Of a DNA stretch of 64,000 nt, positions 24,439-38,000 are shown in pieces; position 1 is the first letter of the stretch; each line of letters opens with the position of its first letter. The DNA comes from Lethocerus indicus (lineage: Eukaryota > Arthropoda > Insecta > Hemiptera > Belostomatidae): NCBI GenBank assembly GCA_019843655.1, contig JACDQD010000005.1:28406954-28470953 (forward strand). Reading direction: 5' to 3'. Position numbers and translations under genes: made by a program. The notes beneath the pieces are model-generated. The model ran no database searches, was not told where the DNA came from, and worked only from the letters and a program-made list of their open reading frames with translations.

Positions 24439-25667
24439 AGAAAATTCGTATTTTCTAGACACACGGTCGCTATTGATTATATTCTCAGTGCTAAATGCAG
24501 ATTGTTCCCTGCCGACGACTTTTCCATAAGTAAAGCCTGAAAATGATTTGAGACCCGGTGAATTAATATCACGCACAGACCGAACGCCGACAATACGGTA
24601 AAAGTCCCTTCCATTTTTTTCTCCCTCTCGCGCGTATTTTCTCCTGCCCTTTTTCCCGTTTCACACATCACGCGAACTTAGACACTTCCCCCCCCCTCTC
24701 CTCGAACTTAACGGTTGGCCCCTCCACGCCCTCCGTTCGCTTTGAAAGGCGCCGACCCCACGCTGCAGCCCCTACGAACCAATTACCCCCTCCCCAAGAA
24801 AATATCAAACAAATAAGGCAGGGTACACTATGAAACCGAATCCGATTCTTTGACACACGGTGAGTGGAAATTGTACAAAACATGTTTTTCCCAACCAAGA
24901 GGAAAGGTACGCGTATAACAAGTGTTAAGCCACGATTTATTTTATAATTGCATAATGCCCATGAATGTACTACAATCAGAAACATATAATCAATCTGATA
25001 TAGTACAATATAAACGTAATATTATTTGAATAAATCTTGTTATTGATTGTTGTGTGCGTGAGAATAACGGGGTTATTTGTTTTCCACTCCAATTATCTCT
25101 AGTGGGATATCACTCGGTTGATATTGACAACAACTGTGTATAAAATACTGTAAATATTTTATTAAATAAATATTATATTATATTGAAGGAATTATTCTAT
25201 TTGAGGATAGGGTATGACATTTTTCAACCTTGTGTAGATTGTTCTTGTGTGACCAAGTAAATTATTTTTATTACTTCTACTAATATGACGTTTCGTGGAC
25301 TGCTACAGTGCAGAATAAAATATACTACGGAATGAAAATAAGAAGAAATGTAACAGAAATGTTGTAGTACAGAAAGGAGAGAGAAAATTCCACGAGTGAC
25401 GGTATAACGTTACTGACTATAGTTATTTAGTAAGAGAACGTTTTAACGATATGGGTGTTTTATACCTGTATTGGACTTATAAGAAAGTAAGGCGCCATTT
25501 GTATTTTCGAGAATTGAGAATGATATTTCCAGGCGAAAAACTCTCGGTTGGATACCATCTTATTTTAAATGGAGATATCTCGTGAAGCGACACGGGCCCA
25601 ACCGACCTTGGCCGATCCCATTATAAAAGTGTCAAGCCCGCTTTTGAAATTAACGCTTTCGTGAGTT

Positions 25668-25760
25668 GGAAGAGAGAGAGAGAGAGGGAGAAAGAGGGAG
25701 ATGGAGAGAGTGAGGGAGGGAGGGAGAGAGTAAGAAAAAGAGACGGTGAGGAGGAGCGTT
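25668..25760. repeat. GA-rich polypurine tract
   Basis: (AG)n followed by GGGA/GAGA-rich sequence, almost pure purine for about 85 bp. It yields low-complexity Arg/Glu frames that are not genes. Confidence 0.8.
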
Positions 25761-27263
25761 CTCAGCGGTGGCGGCGCTACAGCTCTCAAATGTCAGCAAC
25801 TTTTAAAACTCTTTCATTGCCCCGAAATCGACTTATTTCTGAGTTGGCGAGTTCGCCTCGCCGATTTACCCGTGTGCACCGGTCTTCGGTATCAGTATAG
25901 TAAACCGAAGTACCTTCCGATGAATTTTTATATCTGCTTTAAATAATATATACTGCGGTAGCGCAGGTCTTAACAATTTCACAGAATAAACTGCAAGCTT
26001 GTTCCGTGCCTTTTTCCAATAAATGTTTCCAATAGAAAATGGGAATGCAGTTTTTTTGGGACAATTTATTCTCGGAATTTATTTTGAGAATCGAGGATGT
26101 ACCACGATGTTGCAGCCTAGGTCGAAAATTAATTTCAATTTCCTTCGGTTATAGATCGGCCAAATTTCGTGCGCACCGATTCAAGTTTATAGGAAACATT
26201 TCAATTTCTTTCTTTTCTCTAATTGTTACTCGAATTTTAAGTAGTCAGTAGATACGATTGGGTTGAAAAGGTTGTAGAATGGTCACGGCGTAGAGCAGCT
26301 CTAAGAGACAAACCGAGTGAGTGGGCTGAGTGAGCCTGATATTACATTCAGTTCGACAATGCAATCCCATTTGGGAGTGCGTCGGTGTCCATCTCATTTC
26401 AAGCTGTGCCGCAGAATGTGTCGATGGCGTGTTTCGATACAATTAACTAAATATAGCCCCGGCCCCCGGCGGTATTAATTAGGACCGCACCCCCCCCGTA
26501 AACTAATTGAAAACGCTCGAACTACGGCGAAGAGTTCTTCTAACCTTTCCTCTCCGCTAATAGAGAGAACCCTCCTCCCCCCCCGACATTATTCGACCGC
26601 CCTCCGCCCATTAAACAGTGTCGATCGATAGGTGAACAATTTACACGCAACTCGACATTACTGCTGTGATCACTTACAAGATTCCATTACAGCTAGAGAA
26701 GGTAGAATCGTTTAAACGGTCCGGACTATCTGCACCATATAATTGTGTCTAAAGTAATTGAGGATTTACAGTTCGCCACGATTATTATCAAATTTTATTA
26801 CTTGGCCAATGACCACGCTTGCACCATTAGACTGAGAAACTATTATTGTTAATTCGTAGAAAGTTTTGGCCAACTTAAGGTTTATCCCGTTTGAACCTAC
26901 CCTACCCTTTATTTCCGCCCCTTTTTCTCCTTCGGCCGGTCCGCTCTGTTCTCGGTCTATCGGCAGCGCTCTCGCCTCTTTCCCTTCCTCCCCGCTCCTC
27001 GTTGTCCGACTTCAATTCCATTAGGGGGAGCCAGCGAGAAACGCTTCTGTCTGACACGGCGCCCTTACCGGTGTCAAGTAGTCGGCAAAATACAACCGCC
27101 CCGCCCCCACCCCTTACCGAACACACAACCAATCCCCTCCATTTGCAAAACAGAAAACGTTGCCAGAGTTTCGCCCTCTTCTCAAGGATATGTAAAATAA
27201 AATATAAACTCCCATTCCTTTACACCTTTATAATTACCGACTAAGAATAACGTTTTTATGGAA

Positions 27264-27297
27264 CACCTGTTCGGTGGTCTGTGAGGGTTTGGATAAC
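27264..27297 (-). mobile_element. Foldback repeat family, terminal fragment D
   Basis: ACCTGTTCGGTGGTCTGTGA and the following GGGTTTGGATA match the family terminus seen at 48163 and 30329, with a few substitutions. Sequence beyond 27297 is unrelated, so only the end survives. Confidence 0.45.
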
Positions 27298-27618
27298 CAA
27301 AAGAAGTGTACTTTGTCTAATCGTGTTCAATAATCGCACATACTTCCTTGCCAACCTTTCCTTGGTATAATAGCGTACTCACGCTAAAACTGTATTACTT
27401 TACTTAAACCTAGTTTTCGTTCATATCGTTTCGTTCATTAAGAAATAACGGGGAAAAGGTGAAATGTGGTAAAATCAAATATATCCTCCATGTTCTTGTG
27501 TCTCCAACTGTCGCATGATTTGTAATCGTATATGAAGGTATTAATATTCACATTGTAGCAGATATCCCGCAGACAACTTATTTCAAGAAATAAAGATGTT
27601 TACCTCGAAGGCTAAGAG

Positions 27619-27669
27619 CAGCACCGAAAAGGGGACACCCCCTTTTAGGAACTTCGATTCTCGGTGCTG
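27619..27669. other. Nested hairpin
   Basis: CAGCACCGA (27619-27627) is inverted as TCGGTGCTG (27661-27669). Inside it, AAAAGGGG (27627-27634) pairs with CCCCTTTT (27639-27646). Two nested stems of 8-9 bp suggest a foldback repeat fragment. Confidence 0.5.
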
Positions 27670-30328
27670 AACCAAATTATCATTTAAATCGACTACACTG
27701 TGGACCCATTTCAATGGGATTCTAGATTTTAAGATATCGCCTCCGTTATTGAATTTCGAATTTCGCCGTAAAAAAAATGAAATGAAACTATCTCGATAGA
27801 ACTCATAGATGGTGTCGTCGAACATTCAGCTAAAATTCATTATCAATAATAATTTCAAACTATCTATACTCAGGGAAAATGTAAATATTCGCGCTTACTC
27901 GTTTATAATCAATAAAAATTATACTTTCCAGGGCGTGATTTGAATTCAAAGTTGAAAATCGTGCGGGATTAATAGCTGTATGCACGTGACGTTGAAAGGG
28001 TTCACGAAGCGTAGAAGGGGGCCGAGCCTGACCGCACGATCGGCAAACTTTTGCCGATTGTTGTCTCGCATCAAATATCCACTTTGGAACCGATCAGTTC
28101 AGTTCGTGCTTTAATTATGCTGCTTGCCGCCGACATATTAGGGGTAATTGACCTTCGAATTAGGGGGTAAAGTACTTCCGTACGTTGAAATTGTCATTAT
28201 TTATGAGAAAAATCATAAATATACGAACGACATCGTGTGCGATTTGATCATGTTTCTTTATCCCGAAGTGATAAATAGGTTTAGAGGAATTTCTGAATTG
28301 TAAGCACGTTGCGCTAAATAGGAGTCTAAGTTTTGATTCAACGCTGTACAATCTGTCACACAAGTGGGAAATAAAACATGAAATCCTTCGTTGTGATGGG
28401 ATTTTAGTTCGATTATAGACCGATTCTGGCATCTACCCGTAGTGATATATCGGCTGTGTTGCTAATTTTGGCTGGCGATGAACGCTTCTGTCATCACTAA
28501 TAGTGCACCGCTAGAGTGGGGAAATGTTTTCCCGTATATATTATTTCCTATCTCTCGTCGACATTAGTGGGGAGGCCAAAAAAGTTGTAGAGCTGCAAAT
28601 TGGACGGTTTTAGCGTTTATTTGGGCGGCGGGTAAGGTAAACAGGGTGCGGAAAAGGGCGGCCGATAGCGTTATCTACCTGCTGGCCGTTCCTAAATCGT
28701 TTTTCCTGGCGCTGTTTGTTCCCCCCGGCAACAAAACAATGGATTTTCCGATCCCCAACCTGTATTGTGTGTTTTCAAGATGGCCGACTCTCTAATCCGT
28801 CCACGATTTTCCTCATTAAATACCAACGCCCAGTTCGCCGCTCGAAATCGGCCTAATTAATATCTGATATACAATATAATGGCCATATTGTCGGGCCAAT
28901 AATAGCCCCGAACGGGTTTTTGTAACGTCGATATTTGAAACGCAATTTTTAATTATTAAGTGGCGTACTCATTTAGATTAATAAGTTCTTGAAATGTGTC
29001 AGTAAAATGTTCGGTTTTAATAATATTCTATCCAAGCTTTATAATTCGGCAGTGGGCTAGTTCAGTTCTCCCCTAAAAACCAATATTAGAGATAATCAAA
29101 TAACTTTGGTTTCTAAATTCCTCAGTCCCTCAATTGCAGCGCATCTCTGTGTAAGATATAAGAAATTAATAATTTTCTTGTTTGAGATTCTTTTTAATGT
29201 TACATAGCATTTTAGAAAGGAATGTGACTCTTCACTAATTCCAGTTAAATTTCGTTACAAATAACTAAATGAACATAAGGGCATATTTCCACGCCATGAA
29301 CAATTCAGTACTTACTAGATATATGGATGAGATCGGAAATTTGACGTGTGGATTTAGCTCTTCCCGTAATATTTCGCATAATACTGCAATTTTGGGCGTA
29401 AAAGGGGTCGGCATCTAATTATGCGAACAGATCAAAGATTTCACTCTAAACAGGACCACGAACCAGTAAAATTAGACGCACACCTTTTTAAAGGCACTCG
29501 GAATTTGGACGAATTGTACAGTTTTAAAAGGAAAAGACTGACAACTCGGATACATATTTTACTGGAAACTGAATTATATTTTGGGATGATGGGGGTGGGG
29601 GCTGCGGTGGTGTGTGAAATGATCGTTTAGGGGTCAATATGTGGGCGTTTTCTTTATTGGCCTCGAAATCCGGGTGGGACACATTACCTTTGGTCAAGTT
29701 ACGAGCCTGGGGCTGTTATTTAGCCCCCCCAGCGACTGCTCCCCTGGGACCGGCTCTGCCGCCACCCCCCACAAATTTTCTCTCCTTAAATGCTTTATGA
29801 ACCCATAGACTGTTCTGTCTGAACGGTATTTATCCTTCCCGGGATCCCAGGGAGTTCCATGGGAGAGTCCATTTTCTTAATGCACGTACTCTGAACGATC
29901 CGAGCGTCTTTAAGCGGTTCATCCACTTTATATTTTCATGTTCAAACCATTATTATTTTAGTTATAGTAGTTCTGTCACCACTCGCTGGTTTCCCAATAT
30001 GCCCATTTGGTGAAAGCCGACAATGATAAACGGTTGAAGCGAATACCTCTATACTACCTACTCATTAGGTAGATGGGTGGATGTCACGAATTTTCTATTT
30101 CCGTTTGTTTCCATTTATTAAATGAAATGCTTATCTGAGTATAATTTTCTGTCAGTACCGTTGTAAGCCGGCCGGGCATTCGGGCGATGAAAAATCGCAT
30201 TTGTTATGAAATTTATAGAAGCTCAGTTATAAAATAAACAAAGAGCTGTAAAATGGATAATACATTTTGAAATACTGCTATCAAAATTTTTCGTCAAGAA
30301 CCATAACCAAAGAATGAATGTTTAACAT

Positions 30329-30657
30329 ATCTGTTTTGTGGTCTGCGAGGGGTTGGAATAACGTACATTTCGTGTGTTTCTGTCTGTGACCGGTTTCGGC
30401 TGCTCGCCATCTTCAGTATCGGTGTTAGTCACTTTTGGCACTTTTAGATGTTTTTTGAGCATCCTCACTGCACTGTCACTGTCACTTGTACTGTAAGGTG
30501 CTATGTGTAAGGCGCTAATACTAAAATGTAAGACAGACATTTGTTACGGGCTAGTATTAGGTGCGCCATACTATTACTAGTATAATTAAACTGAATACAC
30601 TACAACCGCCTCGGTACAAGTGACAGTGACAGTGCAGTGGGGATACCCAAAAAACAC
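30329..30657 (-). mobile_element. Foldback repeat family, copy B
   Basis: Begins with the family terminus (CTGTTTTGTGGTCTGCGAGG) and continues through the TTTCGTGTGTTTCTGTCT and GGTTTCGGCTGCTCGCC blocks in reverse orientation to copy A. The CGCTGGTTTGGTCT block is deleted. The centre, around CACTGCACTGTCACTGTCAC at 30466-30485, recurs inverted at 30618-30642, giving a second, inner pair of arms about 130 bp apart. The small reading frame here (30322-30540, minus) follows repeat sequence and is not regarded as a gene. No clean target duplication was found. Confidence 0.6.
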
Positions 30658-33594
30658 TAATTACTAGAAAACAATTGATTTCAACATGAAAATTTAAACT
30701 TGCCCAAGATAGGCAAATGCAGTAATGAAATTGTAGAATATTGTTATTTTATTTCTATACCTGACGGTCCTAAATAATAATAACAAATTCATTTGACAGT
30801 GTTACCGATGGAGGCGCGTTTAATCAGTTGAAGCAGAGTTACCATTTAGAATATCTCTCCCTGTATACTCGATTAGGCTAAGGGAAACATTCAAAAACGA
30901 CGCGCATAAAGGGGGCATGAGCACTATTGGTAACCGTTTATAAGGAATAATAATTGGGGATTGAGGCTTGCGGCGGGGGTTGTGTTGCGGTGGTGGTTGC
31001 AAAACATTGTTGGAGCGTGTGGGGAGGCGCCGGAATTATTTAGCCCGGGGGGGGGGCTGTGGACTGGGCCCAAGGGATATAGCCCCTTCAACATCTCCTT
31101 AAATGGATTATGGCCTCCCCAGACAGTCTACCCGCCTGTCTAACACCAATTTATGTCAGCTGTTAGAAACGAGTTTCGGTGGAGAAAACAAACAAAACTA
31201 TCAAAAATACGGTAATAAATAAATTCGCTATTACTTTCGGGCTATTTATACGTTAAAAAATACAGACATTGTCCATAAAATTCCGAGCGGGATGTAAAAA
31301 AAAAATTATTTTTTAGCGCCAAGTCCCCTGCGTCTTTATGCGACGACGATAGTGCTCAATAAATTAGAAGGCCCGACCCATTGAACCCCCGTTAAAAAAA
31401 AATATAACCAGAAAATTGTTATTCTAAAAATCATTCCGCTTAATATCCCTCCCCTAATTTGCAATGTTACAACGGCGCTCGTACGATTGGAACCCCCTCC
31501 AAATGACCGTCTTTTTATCTTTAATTTATATGTAAGGGAACACAAATGATCGGCAGTGGAAGGTATATTGATCAATAAAAATCACAGTCCGAATTAAGAA
31601 CATAATGAACACAATGGGGTAATAAATAATGTAGGAATAGCTGAACCGAAATATGAAATTATTGTTAATCATATTTTAATTCAATAGTATCACATTGTTA
31701 GTCGATTCCCGTATTAGGGTATTATATCCGTGAGTACGAACTACAGAATAGAAATGGAATGTCACCTCTCTACTTATGTACCCCAATTAAGTTCGAGTAT
31801 GAAAGTCTGTCTACCGGGTAATGCGCCACTATAATGAGCGGGGAATTTTTTCTTCTGCGAGGGAGACAACTGAGAGGGGAGGAAGTGAGAGGAGAGATCT
31901 ATCAGGACCTGTTTTTATCCGCCGTTTTACAAAACTGAGCGTCCTTTGATTAAAAACGTCCCCAATTTCAAAGGAACTGCGTCAGTTGGTGGTGGTGGGG
32001 CGGGGGGTTGATACAACCCCGGAACATCCTTATTTTAGCAGGGGGGGGGGTGGAAGGGGGTGCAAGAGAAACAACCATATTATAAACTTCTCGTCCGAAC
32101 AACGATAATAAGTGAACGATGCACCACAGCATTCTTGATGATATTAATTTGTTATTCATTGTACGGCGTCATTTATTCACTCCCAAAAGCGGTGTTCACT
32201 AAGTTGTGCAAATCTAAAAAATTAAAATAGTATAAATTAAAAAATTCTGCGTGAATAATTAATATATTTTTTTATAGCTGCGCTATTCTTTTTTTCTTCA
32301 CACATTCCTTTCGAGACTGATTTTCTTTTACGGAGAGTTTTCGTAATATTCTGTTGTGCTATATTCTCCAATAAAACAAATAAATCTTGTCATAACATAT
32401 TTTCAAAAATGCTGTACACACTTATACTAATCGAAACAGGGGTTTACTACTTAAAGAACACCATAAATTAGAACTCTACAAAAGCATACATTTCTTTAAG
32501 TTGTTTCGTTGGTTAAGTTTTGTTTCTTCGCTGATGTTTATTTCAATATTGAAATCAGAAATGTCGAGAGAAATATATTATGACTGATTACAAGCACACT
32601 TTGAACTCGAAACCGACGGTTGCATCGAATCTTTTCGTTACAATAAACACGCATGTTTAGTTTATAGTAATATGTTGGTCTATTGAGAGGGTTGAGAGGG
32701 AATAAAGTACACGAATCAACAGGTCCCCCTCCATTGAGCTGGTCTCATTCTAGCCGGCCTCCCTCATGCCCGGTTCTGTCCGCCGTTATAGACTGGTACT
32801 ACCAATTCAGTCGTTCAGAAGTCCCACTTCTAGCCACGTCCGTATAGGTATAACATAATAACTCTCGAATGGAATATGTGCTTATAATTCAAGACACATA
32901 ATGTTTTTTGGTTTTATTTGTTATAGGTGGACTCTATCAGTTATTGTAAGGAAACACATTCTGTCCACCACCAGCATTTTCTTTAACATCAGACTGCTCT
33001 ATCACTAGATATTAAACAAATTTTTACCCTCAAATATCGAATCGGCCTAACTATAATGTCACCGTATTAAGTGAGTTATAAGTAATCCTAGTTACCAATC
33101 TACCAAATTCGATATTTCCACCTGCCGAAAATACGTCGAAATCGTTCCGACAATGAGAAAAGTTCCCCAATTACGGTCTCTCCCTGCGTTGAGCACGCTT
33201 TTTATACGATCCCGAATATTTTACCTTATTATAAATTTCATACGGACGGCGGTCCAACGTTTTATTAAGAGGAGTTCCCGCTCCGGGGAGGACCCTCCCT
33301 TCCCCACCCCTCCCGCTGTGAGATCGTAATTCGAGATTGGAGCCGAGTGAAAGAGAAAAAAAAGGGGAAAGCGAAGATAAAAAGTCGGTGAACAAGTGCA
33401 ATGCTCGGAATTAATTAGGGGAGGGGTTAGGACGGCCCCCTCTCTCAAATAAAACTTGCCAAAGCCCTCCGAACGTCTCCAGTAGCCGGCAACCACCCCC
33501 AAACCCCCTCCAACCCCAACTATTTCCCAACATTTTTTAATATCCGACACAACCCTTAGTCTCGCCTTGTCCCTCTACTTGGTTGTACGCTCTC

Positions 33595-33595
<1 letters not shown>

Positions 33596-33644
<49 letters not shown>
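33596..33644. repeat. (CT)n microsatellite
   Basis: Nearly uninterrupted CT repeat of about 48 bp. Confidence 0.95.
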
Positions 33645-33647
<3 letters not shown>

Positions 33648-33935
33648 TTGGCTCTGTTGAAATTTAATATCAGTGATATTGAGCTTAGCTGTAATTAATA
33701 TGCGGGCTGTCTCTATCACCCTCTCCCTTCGCTCCGGTTCCCACCCGCCCCTCCCTCCCACCATCTACGGCTCTCCGCGTCCCTTTTCCCGGAGTTTCCT
33801 CCGGAGGGCCCAACGCCGATGTTTCAAGCACGATAATTTATATTAGCCGTAACTCCCAACTATTAAACGGATCTGGGCCACCCTAATGGCAGTCTTTATT
33901 TATGGTAACAAGAAATGTATCTTTCAGTTTTTATA

Positions 33936-33938
<3 letters not shown>

Positions 33939-33989
<51 letters not shown>
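33939..33989. repeat. (AT)n microsatellite
   Basis: About 25 uninterrupted AT units. Confidence 0.95.
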
Positions 33990-33992
<3 letters not shown>

Positions 33993-34268
33993 TTACATGT
34001 ATATGCCTTGTGGCCCTCCGGTTTTAAGTAGACGACCCTTGGTGACTAAAATGAACATTTCAAAAAAATTAGATCAAAATATGAATGTTTACAATAATGA
34101 AACTACAGTTTTATTTGGTTTGTTTCATTCCATCGATTTTTCGATTTTATTGAGTCCAGCTACCAGTAATTGCGATGATATCTCATTAGAGGTATCGAAT
34201 ATTTGATTTAAACATTTTTTGTAATAATAATAATTATTATCACACCTATGATAAAAAATTGGGCCAAG

Positions 34269-34287
34269 AACCCCCACTTCGGGGGTT
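34269..34287. other. GC-rich hairpin
   Basis: AACCCCC/GGGGGTT with an ACTTC loop in otherwise AT-rich DNA. No T-run follows; no role is assigned. Confidence 0.4.
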
Positions 34288-35061
34288 GTTCGGTAATTCG
34301 AAGCACTACGTCATAGATTTTAGCAACCCTCGATACTGCTGTATTTTGGTCAGCCCTTAAACAATAGTACTGAACTATAGAAACCTGCAATTGTGTACGT
34401 GTTCCCGAGTGCAAGGTAAGATACAAGAAGTACTAAGGTGGAATGGGGACAAAGAGGCATCCCCCCCCCGTCGGCCCTTAGGGCGGTTGTTTTCTCATTT
34501 ATTGTCGAGTGGGTAGGGCGTCCACAACTTCACAATTAACCAACAATCCCTGGCCTTTGCGCCCTCGAGTGTACGCCCACAATCCTCTTTTTGAGGTCAC
34601 AATTAAATAGCATACACCCCCGGTATGTACCTACATCTCTAAGTTGAACCCGGTCGATTTCAAAATTGACGGAAACTTTCGGCAGAACAACTGTAATGGG
34701 AAAGAAGGAAAAGTATTATTAATATTAAGGTGGAGGTGTCCAATGATTATGAATTTCATTTTTCAATTTCACTTTGTGGAGGCTTCTGAAAGTTTTCAAT
34801 GAGGTTTGCTATAATTTTCAGAAGATAAATCTTAACTTTGAGTCTCTTATTTTTATTTTATATATCGATAACCATATTCTCTTATCGGTAGTGCCGGATA
34901 TTTAAACACAATACCCGTAACTAGTCAACGGTACAATCGATTTGTAATTGGGGAATATTCGGTCCGCCACCGAAGAGAATCTAATACTGGGCTCTATCGG
35001 GCTTCTAACGGCGGCAACTTCACAATAATTCCCTCAACTCCGTACCCGTAACCTCATTGTA

Positions 35062-35080
35062 TAAGGTATACAATACCTTA
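35062..35080. other. Short perfect hairpin
   Basis: TAAGGTAT/ATACCTTA, 8 bp with a 3-base loop. A similar short hairpin, GTATCAC/GTGATAC, lies near 51811. Role unknown. Confidence 0.4.
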
Positions 35081-38000
35081 CCTGGATATACCTGGGCTCC
35101 TTGAGTGGTATTGATAGCGGCGGTTTTATGACAGTTATTGACGAGGGAAACAGTTCTTTAAGAACACACTACTAACTTAAATCTAATGAGTATAATGGAT
35201 CAATCATTAAAAACTCCACCAAATTTTTTGCGCCTTTTTTATGTGTATATAAGTCCTCCATTGTTATTTGAGTTGTTGTGGGCTTGACTGTTTAATTGCA
35301 CGACATAAAATATTTAATATTCTATATTTTTTAATCTAACGCTGTTGTCGGAATATGACGCCAAGAGAATTAATTTCATAGTTCTTGTTGAATTTAAGTT
35401 TGCCAAGTCAGTCCCCTATTAAATGGATATACAGCTCGATAGTAATGGACTCGCGCACGAGTGGGTTTGAAAAATGTTCATCGTCGGAGATATTTCGCTT
35501 GGCGACGGTACAACTTTGAGTGGGCGGGGTGGAGGGAACTCTTGTTTTCGCGTTAGAGCTTTTAATAAATCCGACCGGTAAATCTCATATCTGGGTTCAA
35601 TTTGTCGGAGGGGCGAACTGAACTGGAAAGGGGGCAAGGTAATATCGGCGGCGGCGGCCCGCCAAGTTTGGCAATTAACGCGAGTCTCAACGTTTGTCGT
35701 CCCAACAAACTTGGACCCGGCCCGGGAGAGCTGAGCCCGTCCCCGTTTATACCTATTGCCCGACTAGCGAATAAGTCTAATCTACGACGGCCTACCAACA
35801 GTCTCAAAACAGATTAACATGTCCAAAGTAGAGATTCATACTCAATTAGCCTAATCGCCGGATCGACTCAAATTTTATTATTTCTTTATTTTATTTTGTA
35901 ATATATCTGCCATATATTTGCCATAGTCGGTTGCATTATATATATTTCCTCGGGGAGTATCGTCTATGTAATAGAAGACGGGCAGTATTTCGAGCAATCA
36001 TAAATACAAGGCACCCAGAACGGAGAATGTAATGAAAAAACTACACAGTGGAAGTAGTGCCTACATTAATTTAAAATGTCTGTAAAAAAATGCGACTGTC
36101 TAAATTTTCTAAGTAATTAGTAAGTTCTTCAATGTAAGACAATTAAAAAAAAAATGGTTCTAAACATTTTTGGTTAAATCGGACATTAACTCGTACCGGT
36201 GAAGAAGAGAAGGGTCGCCCGAGGAAGCTCTTAATGCCGGTAGACGGTATATACCTCCCTCCCCTCCACTCGACAGGGATAATGAATTCAAGTTTGCAAA
36301 TGAGAAGGGAATTAAGGTGGGGGGTTGGAGGCCGCTAAAAAGCCCTCCCCCCCGGTAGCGGGCACAATTTAGGCTAATCGGATAGCCTCGGAGTAGGCCC
36401 GTCCGGCACACCGGGCCCCAATTTACCCGGCGCCTCGATTCTTGCTCGGAGATTCAGCCTTCAAGAATTAGTAGCTCCCAAACGCGTTTAAGTCCACCGC
36501 GCGGAACGTTTTCAACTGGCGCTAACCGACCGTCGTCTCCGCTCTGCCGCACACTAATCGACTCGGCCGTCATTCAAATGCCGCCCCACGTCCCCCTATA
36601 CCCAATTTCCGACAGATTTTCAGACCAACGAACGAGCGAAGGAACTTTATTCTTCAATATGTGATTCGAAAATGATGACCTTGGAGGGGAAGTAGAAACA
36701 AAAATCATAATTCTTGATATCTTCTGACTCCATTGATTCCATCCCGTCCATTGATCGTCAGTCCGTCAGAAAGTTTATAAAAATTAGAAAGAAAGTATGC
36801 CTTTCCGAAACTGCCTTTCCTTTGTGATACCTTAAGGAAGGAGAATGCAATAAAGTCTAGTGAGCACAAGTTTAAAACGAACATGAAATCAAGAAGCTCA
36901 ATTTGTAATACGTACAGAAGAGACAATTACCTAGATAATTTAAGGCAAGTAAACGTAATTCAATTATTATTGCAAGCTCTAAAAATCCATCTGAGGGAAG
37001 CCGAGTGCAGCTAGAAATATATACTCTTATTCTTTTGTACATATTATTTTTCGTTGTTTTTTCCCTCTGATTAATATATAATACCTGATCTGACTTTCGG
37101 TAATCCGAACTTATTGTATCCCAACCGTCAGAAAATTTGCTACAATAAAGAACGCTCATTTAAGCCAGGTTCTTTTATTAAACCGGATATTCTACTTTTC
37201 ATTCTCTTCATATCCCGCCTGTATTTTATGAAATATTCCGACAGGAATTGTATTAGAGCAAAATATAAAGTAACTGATTTGGTCCAATACAACTATTATT
37301 GGTGAGATTTTCATTTAATTGGTAATTTGACCTGGTTAGGAATGGAGTCCATGAAACATCCAAAAAACTGGCTGCATAGCCAGTTTCCATTCTTTGCAAG
37401 AGAGTGTTGGTTGTTTCGATGAAGAGGTTGTTTGAGCGTGTTATACAAGAGCGTGTTTTAATATTTCATTAGTTTCATTAACAATGAACTATGTTATGGC
37501 GGAAATTACTGAATCCATTTACTAATCTCGTTATAATATTTACCCAATTCTGATAAATAAAATAATGTCAGATAATAAAAGATCAAACCGAATACTAATA
37601 ATTCCGAGGTTATCAAATATGTGATTTATTTCACTAGCTGTTTTGATTATATCTCATTTTGGCACCTTCTTACTTCGGAAAAAAAAGGAAGTTATTTAGT
37701 AGTAAAAATTGTTCCATTACTCATCCCTCTAACCCTGTCAGTTTGTATTACACCCTTATAATGCTAAACCGTGGCGAACTTTCATCGATATTCCAGCGTT
37801 AACGTTAAATAAAAAACCTCATTCATTCTTCTTTATTTGAACGTTGACGAAATGTGCAGGCCAGATTTAGATATATTACTGTTCAAAATTAACTTCCTCC
37901 TTTAATGACGAGCTATTGTTACAGTGGCGGTAATCGTGTAGCGGGTTAATTATTAATGTTAACGCACTTACAATTTCTGAGAATTAAAAGTAGATAATTG

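Larger units (their letters stand above)
22946..30320. other. Noncoding stretch with repeats
   Basis: Holds the 18-bp palindrome, a polypurine tract, foldback fragment D and the nested hairpin. GC-rich islands lie at about 24660-24790, 26460-26610 and 26890-27130, plus a moderately GC-rich segment at 28600-28920. The 117-codon frame at 26891-27244 is a pyrimidine-tract artefact. Confidence 0.5.

Noticed and set aside
26891..27244. 117-codon + strand frame with a hydrophobic start
   Set aside because: Pyrimidine-tract composition gives Leu/Pro/Ser. It ends in AT-rich noncoding sequence and has no recognisable family.
30322..30540. 72-codon minus strand frame
   Set aside because: It lies within foldback repeat copy B and is broken or absent in copies A and C.
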